DNA of 48,257 nucleotides. Origin: Halomonas rhizosphaerae. Lineage in GTDB: Bacteria; Pseudomonadota; Gammaproteobacteria; Pseudomonadales; Halomonadaceae. The stretch is from contig NZ_JASCQP010000031.1 of the NCBI RefSeq assembly GCF_030010555.1, positions 1 to 48,257 of the forward strand. Direction: 5' to 3'. Each line of letters starts with the position of its first letter. Positions within the stretch are counted from its first letter, which is position 1. A program made the translations under genes and the position numbers. Positions 42,520 to 48,257 of this stretch are shown in pieces. The notes beneath the pieces were generated by a model. It searched no databases, was not told where the DNA came from, and saw only the letters and a list, made by a program, of their open reading frames with translations.

Positions 42520-43068
42520 ATGTCAGTACATATAGATCAATTCGCAATATACGCAGCCAAGATTTTTGAGGTTCTCTATGACTCGTTTCCAATTTCAGCT
42601 CGACTCGATAGGAATTCAATAATCTCTGAATATCTTACTTTTGATCAGAGCGAAGAGTTGAAGAATCTCAAAATGAAGAACGACTTCGCCGATATCGTCG
42701 AAATGACAGATGACGAAGAGTTGAAAAGCAGGGTTAGGCAACAAATTCCGGCTGTTAAAGAAAAAATTAATGTATTAGAGAATGAGCAGCGCTACGACAG
42801 GCACCGCCAAGAAGCAATATACGAAGGGACTCTCGAATTCCTGATCTCTGAACAACTATTGAGAGAGCTCGAATCCGGAGGCTATCAACTGACATCAAAG
42901 GGATTCTCCCATCTGAACATGGTGTTCGAGAGCGGTAAAATATCTGACGATAGAAGATCGAATATAGCCATTCTGAAAACGATATTTGAAAAATCATCAG
43001 ATACCTCCCTGCAAGTTGCGGCAAGTACGGCGGTAAATGTAATTACTCGGATGATTGGGTATGGCTAA
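42520..43068 (+). CDS. hypothetical cassette protein, winged-helix-like middle
   Basis: A 182-residue protein of no recognised family. No signal peptide or membrane segment. The middle (YEGTLEFLISEQLLRELESG, YQLTSKGFSHLN) resembles a winged-helix unit ending in L-T-x-K-G. The flanks are helical and charged. Its stop codon lies inside the first core of the attC, typical of cassette genes. Function unknown; DNA-binding or defence accessory roles are only suggestions. Confidence 0.75.
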   Translation: MSVHIDQFAIYAAKIFEVLYDSFPISARLDRNSIISEYLTFDQSEELKNLKMKNDFADIVEMTDDEELKSRVRQQIPAVKEKINVLENEQRYDRHRQEAIYEGTLEFLISEQLLRELESGGYQLTSKGFSHLNMVFESGKISDDRRSNIAILKTIFEKSSDTSLQVAASTAVNVITRMIGYG

Positions 43069-43179
43069 CAAGCGCTTCCAGACTGACGCCAAAACCTACG
43101 CGTTTTTGTGTTACTCGCTGCGCTCAAACAATAACACAAAAAAGCTTCGGCTTTGGCGCAGCTGAAGCGGGCGTTAGGC
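43063..43179 (+). other. attC site of cassette 1
   Basis: A 117-bp site. Outer cores are GGCTAAC (43063-43069) and GTTAGGC (43173-43179). Inner arms CGCTTCCAGACTGACGCCAAA-like and TTTGGCGCAGCTGAAGCG pair with the bulged bases typical of attC, and TTTTTGTGTTA pairs with TAACACAAAAA in the middle. One of the clearest attC sites in the window. Confidence 0.88.
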
Positions 43180-43192
43180 AGGGGAGGGATTG

Positions 43193-43876
43193 ATGGAGTG
43201 GTTTACCGTATTCTTCGACCAGTACGTTGGAGTGAAGGGGGCCGTATGGGGTCTCGCAGGCATTCTAGCCGCTGTCTGGCAAAACCGGATCAAATTGCGG
43301 GATCAGCACTCGTTCGAACGACAATCCGCCGTTTTGCAACATCAACTTGACCTTGCAAAGTCAGAGGTTGCTCATAAGAGGAAGGAAAGCGAGCTACTAC
43401 TTGCCAGCTTGGCTGACAAGGACAAGGCGTTGTTCGAGCAGCTCATAAAGCGCCGAGGCGAGATCATCGACGAGAACTACAAGCTGCTCGTGGCTCTGTA
43501 CAAAGCCTGTAGAGACACTCTGGAGCCCGACTACTTCGGGCGGAAGAAGCTTGGCACTAAAGAAGCCTACGAGGCCGCCTTGCCTAAGTTCGACGAGTAC
43601 AAGGCTCACTTCGATCGGAACAAAATCTACATCACGAAAGAAACGGCTCAAAAGGTTACCGGGTATCTCTTAGAGGTGTTCAATGCCCTGACTGAGGCGC
43701 GCGTCTTGTGGCAGAACGGCGCACGCTTTGATGGAGGCGAACCTGCGCCAGAGCTGCAACGCCTGTTCAATCAAATAGAGGGGGAACTGTCTGAAGCCAA
43801 GGCGGTCATCGAAGAGGAGTACCGACGCTATCTAGGATCTCACATTGAACCGTTCTGCATCTCCGCGCGCTCGTGA
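43193..43876 (+). CDS. membrane-anchored coiled-coil cassette protein
   Basis: A 227-residue protein of no recognised family. A single hydrophobic segment lies near the N-terminus (VKGAVWGLAGILAAVW), followed by a long charged helix with heptad-like pattern (about 35-85: LQHQLDLAKSEVAHKRKESE) and a helical C-terminal region. It would be membrane-anchored with a cytosolic coiled coil. GGGGAGGG precedes ATG 43193, which lies 13 bases inside cassette 2. It is located directly before the Gabija-like pair, with a collapsed attC between them, so a shared role is possible but unproven. Confidence 0.75.
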   Translation: MEWFTVFFDQYVGVKGAVWGLAGILAAVWQNRIKLRDQHSFERQSAVLQHQLDLAKSEVAHKRKESELLLASLADKDKALFEQLIKRRGEIIDENYKLLVALYKACRDTLEPDYFGRKKLGTKEAYEAALPKFDEYKAHFDRNKIYITKETAQKVTGYLLEVFNALTEARVLWQNGARFDGGEPAPELQRLFNQIEGELSEAKAVIEEEYRRYLGSHIEPFCISARS

Positions 43877-43970
43877 AGTCGCGGTTAATCCTGCATCGTC
43901 CTAGACCTGTTCGCTGCCCCATTCAGGATTTGGAGCGGCGGCGAACAAAATGCGCGAGTGAAGGCACGTT

Positions 43971-43988
43971 GCCTAATGCCTGTTATAC
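43971..43988 (+). other. collapsed attC remnant between cassettes 2 and 3
   Basis: GCCTAAT (43971-43977), six of seven bases complementary to the cassette 2 start core GTTAGGC, is followed after only four bases by GTTATAC (43982-43988), the start core of cassette 3. The ~60-100 bases expected between the two attC arms are absent. A separate hairpin (TGTTCGCTGCC/GGCGGCGAACA) lies upstream at about 43908-43947. I read this as a deleted attC. Confidence 0.5.
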
Positions 43989-44042
43989 GGGCAACCGAAA
44001 CATGTGCGTGTATTGCCTTGATGACTCATGAGGAAGTGAGAA

Positions 44043-45608
44043 ATGCAATATATTAAAAAGCTCAAGCTTTTCAACTTTAAAAGATTTAGACAATTTGAGG
44101 TTGAGTTTAGCTCTGAGACTAATACGATAATTGGTGATAATGAGTCAGGAAAAAGCTCGATTCTTCAAGCGATAGAGCTAGTGGCGAGTGGTAGTCGAAA
44201 CAAGGTAGAGACCATTGGCATTGAATCAATCCTAAATAAAGATGCTATCGCTGAATTTTTTACTACCGACAAGTCTTTTGAAAAGCTTCCAGAAATACAT
44301 GTAGAAATTTATTTAAGTAATGATGGCAATCCCGATCTCGTGGGAAAGCACAATTCAGATAATGCTAGCTTAAGCGGATTGCACATGATTTGCCATCCGA
44401 GTGAAGATCTTGCTGCCGAGATAAATCAGGTCCTTGCTGAAGAAAACGAAAATTTTCCGTTTGAATATTATGTGGTCAAGTTTGTGACATTTAATGGAGA
44501 GGCCTATTCTGGATATCGCCGTTTCCTAAAGTGTTTAACTATTGATGGCTCACAAATCAATAGCGAATATGCAAACAGGGAATATACAAAGTCCGTATAT
44601 GATTCAACTGTTGATCATGCAACTAGAGTTAGGCTAAAAAACGAATACCGCCATCATAAGACTCAGTTTAAAGAAAACAATTTAAAAGAAGTTAACGATA
44701 GGCTAGGGGACTATGAATTTTCAGTTCGCTCTGGGTCAAAGTTTAATTTAGAGACTGATATAGCTCTTATTCAAGATCAAATTCCGATAGATGAAAGAGG
44801 AAAGGGTCAGCAATGCTTCATAAAAACCGAGTTCGCGTTAAGTAGAAATGCAGACAAGAAATCTATAGACACTCTGTTGTTAGAAGAGCCTGAAAATCAT
44901 TTAAGCCATTCCAACATGAAGAGGCTGATCTCAAAAATATCGGACTCTCACCAAAATCAAATCATTATTGCTACACACAATAGCCTAATCAGCACACGCC
45001 TAGATTTGCGATATTCGATACTACTCAATAGCTCTAGTGATAGCCCTCTAATGCTTAAAAACCTTTCATCGTCAACAGCCAAGTTTTTTATGAAGGCCCC
45101 TGACAACAATATTCTAGAGTTTGTTCTTTCAGCCAAGGTTATCCTGGTAGAAGGCGATGCCGAATACATGCTGTTGGATACACTATATTCTCGAGAAACG
45201 GGTAGAAGTCTCGATGAAGACTCTGTTCATGTAATTTCTGTTGGCGGGACTAGTTTTAAACGGTACATGGAGTTAGCAAAAACGTTGGGGATAAGAGTCG
45301 CAGTGATTCGTGATAATGACGAAGATTATCAATCCAATTGTGTAGACAATTATGAGGATCATGTTGCTGACCATATCAAGGTATTTTCAGATGCAGACAA
45401 TACCCGATACACATTTGAGGTCTGCATGTATCAAGACAATAAATCCATTTGCGATAAATTGTTTTCAGGAGGAAACATAAAAAAGCAACCTCTTGAGTTT
45501 ATGCTAGACAATAAGGCTGAGGCTGCATTTAGACTTGTAGACCATTATGAAGAAAATTTAGATATACCAAGATATATTAAGCAGGCCATTGCATGGATAA
45601 ACGAGTAA
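44043..45608 (+). CDS. OLD-family ATPase/TOPRIM endonuclease (GajA-like)
   Basis: A 521-residue protein. The N-terminal ABC-type ATPase has Walker A GDNESGKSS at 31-39, a signature-like ERGKGQQ at about 251, Walker B TLLLEEPENH at about 277-286 and ATHNS at about 310. The C-terminal TOPRIM domain has the glutamate in VILVEGDAEYML (370) and the acidic RDNDED (423-428). This is the layout of class 2 OLD nucleases and GajA, which nicks DNA in the Gabija anti-phage system. GAGGAAGTGAG precedes the ATG. The gene is strongly AT-rich relative to the host. Confidence 0.85.
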   Translation: MQYIKKLKLFNFKRFRQFEVEFSSETNTIIGDNESGKSSILQAIELVASGSRNKVETIGIESILNKDAIAEFFTTDKSFEKLPEIHVEIYLSNDGNPDLVGKHNSDNASLSGLHMICHPSEDLAAEINQVLAEENENFPFEYYVVKFVTFNGEAYSGYRRFLKCLTIDGSQINSEYANREYTKSVYDSTVDHATRVRLKNEYRHHKTQFKENNLKEVNDRLGDYEFSVRSGSKFNLETDIALIQDQIPIDERGKGQQCFIKTEFALSRNADKKSIDTLLLEEPENHLSHSNMKRLISKISDSHQNQIIIATHNSLISTRLDLRYSILLNSSSDSPLMLKNLSSSTAKFFMKAPDNNILEFVLSAKVILVEGDAEYMLLDTLYSRETGRSLDEDSVHVISVGGTSFKRYMELAKTLGIRVAVIRDNDEDYQSNCVDNYEDHVADHIKVFSDADNTRYTFEVCMYQDNKSICDKLFSGGNIKKQPLEFMLDNKAEAAFRLVDHYEENLDIPRYIKQAIAWINE

Positions 45609-46627
45609 TCTTTGCTGTCGCTGGTTCAGGTAAAACATCAAGCATCATTGATAGAGTAGAAGAAGACAGTCGATGTCTCATTGTGACGTATACCGACAAT
45701 AATACTAAGCACCTTAGAAACAGAATAATTCAAAAGTTAGGAAAAATTCCGGCAGGAGTTCGAGTATATTCTTATTTTACATTTTTGTACTCATTTTGCT
45801 ATAGGCCCTTATGCGGCTACGAAGTGAAAACAAAAGGGATCAACTTTAACTATCCATTGCCAATGGATTCTCAGCGAAGCGCCAAAGATACTAGGAAACA
45901 CTACTTTGACAAAAACGATCGACTTTTTGCAAGCCGTGTAGCCAAATTGTTAATCGAATTTGACGTTGTTCCTGAAGTGATAGAACGAATAGAGACATTT
46001 TTTGATCTCGTATGCATCGACGAAGTTCAGGATTTTGCAGCTAACGATTTTAACTTTATATGTACTCTAGCTAATATAAATGTTGAGATGCTTCTTGTAG
46101 GGGATTTCTTTCAACACACATTCGATACCAGCAGAGACGGAAATACTCAAAAAAATCTACACGGCTGCTTCCGTAAATATTGTAAAAAGATATCTAATGC
46201 CGGATTTTCTGTTGACTTGGAATCACTGTCTCACAGTTATCGTTGTAGCCCAAGCGTATGTTCTTTTGTGGAAAGCGAGTTGGAAATTGAAATTCAGTCT
46301 AATCGTAAAGATCAAGTAGAAGTCCGCCTCGTTGACGACAGTCAGGAGGTTGAAGATATCTATTTTAATGATTCCATAGTTAAGCTGTTTTATCAGAAAA
46401 GCAATTCCTACTATGGGTACAATGAAAATTGGGGGAATACTAAAGGTCTTGATCACTTTCAGGACGTATGTGTGGTACTTAACCCAACGACTTTTAGAGC
46501 CTTTGAGTCTGGTCAGCTAGCTCAGTTGCCTCCAACTACTAGAAATAAGCTTTATGTAGCCTGTACCAGAGCTAAAGGTAACTTGTACTTTGTAAGCGAA
46601 AAAATGTTAAAGAAGTACAGGGTGTGA
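45593..46627 (+). CDS. compact UvrD-like superfamily 1 helicase (GajB-like)
   Basis: A 344-residue helicase. Walker A VAGSGKTS at 9-16, Walker B LVCIDEVQD at 139-147, motif III-like VGDFFQHTFDTS at 169-180, motif IV-like SHSYRCSPSVCSFVE, and motif VI VACTRAKG at 322-329. It is clearly shorter than GajB or UvrD (around 500-700 residues), so 1B/2B subdomains must be minimal or absent. Overlaps the nuclease gene by 16 bases, so the two are translated together and probably form a complex. The stop lies 58 bases before the attC. Confidence 0.82.
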   Translation: MDKRVIFAVAGSGKTSSIIDRVEEDSRCLIVTYTDNNTKHLRNRIIQKLGKIPAGVRVYSYFTFLYSFCYRPLCGYEVKTKGINFNYPLPMDSQRSAKDTRKHYFDKNDRLFASRVAKLLIEFDVVPEVIERIETFFDLVCIDEVQDFAANDFNFICTLANINVEMLLVGDFFQHTFDTSRDGNTQKNLHGCFRKYCKKISNAGFSVDLESLSHSYRCSPSVCSFVESELEIEIQSNRKDQVEVRLVDDSQEVEDIYFNDSIVKLFYQKSNSYYGYNENWGNTKGLDHFQDVCVVLNPTTFRAFESGQLAQLPPTTRNKLYVACTRAKGNLYFVSEKMLKKYRV

Positions 46628-46685
46628 TTTTGTGATCGCTATATTTTGATAGACAATGAATGGATAAGGTCATTACATACGTCCC

Positions 46686-46757
46686 GTATAACAAGGCGCT
46701 GCTGTCGGACAAATTTTCCGCTGCGCTCCAAATCTGCCGCAGAGCGCGGCGTTAACT
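46686..46757 (+). other. attC site of cassette 3
   Basis: A 72-bp site with cores GTATAAC (46686-46692) and GTTAACT (46751-46757). Arms GGCGCTGCTGTCGG and CTGCCGCAGAGCGCGGC pair with bulges, around a short CCGCTGCGCTCC spacer. It is followed at once by cassette 4. Confidence 0.82.
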
Positions 46758-46767
46758 GTCTCTATCA

Positions 46768-47007
46768 ATGAAAGTCGTAACCTGGAACTGTAATGGCGCA
46801 CTCAGACGAAAGCTTGCAGAAGCAGATAGCTTGCGAGCTGATGTCTTGGTGGTTCAGGAATGTGAAGATCCTGCGCTGTCGACCCCCGAATATAGAGAGT
46901 GGGCCGGTTCTTACCTGTGGGTGGGCGAGTCAAAAAGTCGCGGCATCGGCATTTTTCCGCGAAACGGTCATCGAGTCGAAAAGTTAAATTGGAGTGGCAG
47001 CTTTTGA
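46768..47007 (+). pseudogene. cassette 4: endonuclease/exonuclease/phosphatase family gene truncated by the IS
   Basis: The first 79 codons of an EEP-fold protein: [20 protein letters not shown] with the family W-N motif, then [14 protein letters not shown] with the catalytic glutamate. The IS3-family element begins at 47005, and its first three bases supply the TGA stop (47005-47007), so the catalytic Asp and His half is lost. It starts 16 bases after core GTTAACT, as expected for a cassette gene. The attC of this cassette is not in the window. Confidence 0.8.
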
Positions 47008-47034
47008 TCTTACCCAGCATTGGTGGACACCGGT

Positions 47035-47901
47035 CTAAGCGATCATTTGGGCCTCAAAGGCCTCTGGACTGATCATCCCGATTGCACTGTGTCGGCGTTG
47101 CCGGTTGTAGTCCAACTCAATGTATTCGAATACCTGCCGACGCATCGCCTCACGGGTCACGAACCGCTCGCCGTGGATGGCTTCGACCTTGAGGCTGTGA
47201 AAGAAGCTCTCAGCGCAGGCATTGTCGTAACAGTTGCCCTTGGCGCTCATGCTGCACTTGAGACCGTGACGCATCAGCAGCGACTGGTACAGCGTCGAGC
47301 AGTACTGGCTCCCGCGGTCTGAATGGACAATTACGCCTTTGGGCATCTTCCGGCTCCACAGGGCCATTTTCAGGGCATCGCTGACCAGGTCAGCCGTCAT
47401 GCGTTCGCTCATCGCCCAGCCGATCACCTTGCGTGAGTACAGATCAATCAGCACCGCCAGATAGAGCCAGCCTTCACCCGTTGCCAGGTAGGTGATGTCG
47501 CCGACCCATTTCTGATTCGGTGCCGTAGCGGTGAAGTCCTGCTCCATCAGGTTCGGTGCGACTGGCAGGCCATGCCGTGAATTCGTGGTGGCCTTGAACT
47601 TGCGAGCGGCTTTCGCCCGCAGGTTTTGCCGACGGAGGCTGGCGGCCACAGTATTACGGCAGATGGGTACGCCAGCATCGTTCAGGTCGCGGGTCAGCCT
47701 GGGGGCGCCTGAGCGCCCCTTGCCCTGTTCGAAGGCCTGAGCCACGCGCTGATCCGTGATCGTTTGTCGGCGGCGGCGGGAAGACGGTTCACCACCACGC
47801 TGTCGCCAGGCGTAGTAGCCGCTGCGGGCGACACCGAGAAACGCGCACATCCGATGAACGCTGAAGGCCTGACGGTGCTGCTCGATGAAGGCGTACTTCA
47901 C
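47035..47901 (-). CDS. IS3-family transposase OrfB (DDE integrase domain)
   Basis: A 288-residue OrfB. The DDE residues are in [20 protein letters not shown] and [16 protein letters not shown]-terminal [20 protein letters not shown] is the usual HTH_21 lead. ATG 47901 overlaps the OrfA stop by ATGA, but in this family OrfB is normally made as a frameshift fusion with OrfA. Confidence 0.95.
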   Translation of the reverse strand: MKYAFIEQHRQAFSVHRMCAFLGVARSGYYAWRQRGGEPSSRRRRQTITDQRVAQAFEQGKGRSGAPRLTRDLNDAGVPICRNTVAASLRRQNLRAKAARKFKATTNSRHGLPVAPNLMEQDFTATAPNQKWVGDITYLATGEGWLYLAVLIDLYSRKVIGWAMSERMTADLVSDALKMALWSRKMPKGVIVHSDRGSQYCSTLYQSLLMRHGLKCSMSAKGNCYDNACAESFFHSLKVEAIHGERFVTREAMRRQVFEYIELDYNRQRRHSAIGMISPEAFEAQMIA

Positions 47902-48218
47902 TTCAGGCTCTTCGCGAAGTACACCGCGGCTTTTTTTGCGATTTCAAGCTCTTCCGACTTCTCAGCCAGCTGACGCTTGAGCCGCGCATTCTCGTCAGCC
48001 AAGGCCTGCTCGCGAGCCGAGACGGTTTGCTGCTGCTGGGCCTTGGCTCGCCATTGATAGAGCTGGCTGGACTGAAGCCCCAGCTCGCGAGCGGCGGCAC
48101 TGGTGCCAACACGATCAGCGAGTGCCAGGGCCTCGTCCTTGTAGGCCTGGGAGTAACGGGTACGGGTCTTCTTCATCGCCGCTGCTTGCCTTGCCATGGG
48201 GTCACCTCGTTCAGTGTA
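47898..48218 (-). CDS. IS3-family transposase OrfA (HTH_Tnp_1)
   Basis: OrfA of about 106 residues from an ATG near 48218 ([20 protein letters not shown]), with the HTH region [20 protein letters not shown] and a leucine-zipper-like tail ([20 protein letters not shown]). An upstream start at 48239 is also possible. A run of seven A residues before G near the 3' end (about 47931-47937) is a classic -1 slippery site; shifting there joins OrfA to OrfB (reading [18 protein letters not shown]). Confidence 0.88.
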   Translation of the reverse strand, partial: YTERGDPMARQAAAMKKTRTRYSQAYKDEALALADRVGTSAAARELGLQSSQLYQWRAKAQQQQTVSAREQALADENARLKRQLAEKSEELEIAKKAAVYFAKSLK

Positions 48219-48257
48219 CTGCCTTAACGGGGTGTCCACTGTTGCTGGGCAAGATCA

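Larger units (their letters stand above)
42495..43179 (+). mobile_element. integron cassette 1 (unknown protein)
   Basis: Starts at core GTTAGCC (42495-42501) and ends at attC 43063-43179, whose first core GGCTAAC is the exact reverse complement of the start core. One gene fills it. The base composition is much AT-richer than the host genes. Confidence 0.82.
43982..46757 (+). mobile_element. integron cassette 3 (Gabija-like two-gene cassette)
   Basis: Start core GTTATAC (43982-43988) matches exactly the reverse complement of GTATAAC, the first core of the attC at 46686-46757. The cassette is about 2.8 kb and holds an OLD-family nuclease and a UvrD-like helicase gene overlapping by 16 bases. 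It is large for an integron cassette. Confidence 0.8.
47005..48257 (-). mobile_element. complete IS3-family insertion sequence
   Basis: A 1253-bp element with terminal inverted repeats: left TGATCTTACCCAGCATTGG and right (minus strand) TGATCTTGCCCAGCAACAG, both continuing GTGGACACC. It encodes OrfA and OrfB on the minus strand. The right end coincides with the last base of the window, so the target duplication cannot be checked. It is inserted in a cassette gene. Confidence 0.93.

Noticed and set aside
1..48257. tRNA, rRNA or riboswitch genes
   Set aside because: I saw no cloverleaf with the GGTTCGAATCC-type arm, no rRNA-like tracts and no recognisable riboswitch leader. A covariance scan would be needed for full exclusion.

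Overview
The window is a high-GC chromosomal segment, probably from a halophilic gammaproteobacterium of the Halomonas type. This is inferred from the GC-rich coding, a BCCT osmolyte transporter, an OsmC-YcaO fusion protein and a DUF3309 peptide; there is no rRNA or other phylogenetic marker to confirm it. Most of the window is ordinary: short operons of transporters, hydrolases, small enzymes and their regulators, usually with clear GGAGG-type ribosome binding sites and ATGA-type stop/start overlaps.

Layout. 45-2693: a winged-helix methyltransferase divergent from a GlxA-type regulator, then RidA. 2919-5194: an ECF42-type sigma factor and a YCII/DGPF-DUF1428 operon whose first small gene is an in-frame chimera. 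5336-8388: thioesterase, NUDIX/metallo-beta-lactamase fusion, CDF transporter. 8490-13690: an apparently acquired island with a TPR protein, an AraC regulator, a secreted beta-propeller protein behind an AraC-style operator, and remnants of IS5, IS1380 and a nucleotide cyclase. 13701-26783: SIMPL protein, BCCT transporter, DUF3309, VTT membrane protein, lipoprotein, Sel1/peptidoglycan-binding protein, CIA30, nitroreductase-CPBP pair, alpha/beta hydrolase, CPA2 antiporter-UspE pair, DCC protein. 26812-27537: a minimal broken integron. 27650-41734: PagL-like protein, OsmC-YcaO, TPR regulator and truncated haemoglobin, PLP dehydratase, GNAT, EamA and LysE exporters (each also present as a decayed fragment), an AT-richer lone CheB, MocR, racemase and PhnB-like protein. 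42222-48257: a second broken integron ended by an IS3-family element that finishes exactly at the window edge.

The most notable content is the pair of integron relics. Each keeps only the first codons of an integron integrase (shared segment KLMDRVK) reading away from a cassette. The first holds a Phd/YefM-Txe toxin-antitoxin cassette. The second holds an unknown protein, a membrane/coiled-coil protein, a bicistronic OLD-family ATPase/TOPRIM nuclease plus compact UvrD-like helicase (Gabija-like, probable anti-phage), and an EEP-family gene cut by the IS. For three cassettes the 7-base core at the upstream junction is the exact reverse complement of the first core of the attC at the other end (GTTATGC/GCATAAC, GTTAGCC/GGCTAAC, GTTATAC/GTATAAC), which fixes their boundaries. 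The attC between the coiled-coil gene and the Gabija-like pair looks collapsed, so these three genes may now move as one unit.

How genes may work together: the sigma factor probably drives the YCII/DUF1428 genes; the AraC regulator may control the beta-propeller gene through two 17-bp direct repeats 21 bp apart; MocR probably controls itself and the divergent LysE-racemase operon; the antiporter and tandem Usp protein are translationally coupled; the toxin-antitoxin and Gabija-like cassettes are the stability and defence cargo. All functions are inferred from sequence and family knowledge; no searches were run.
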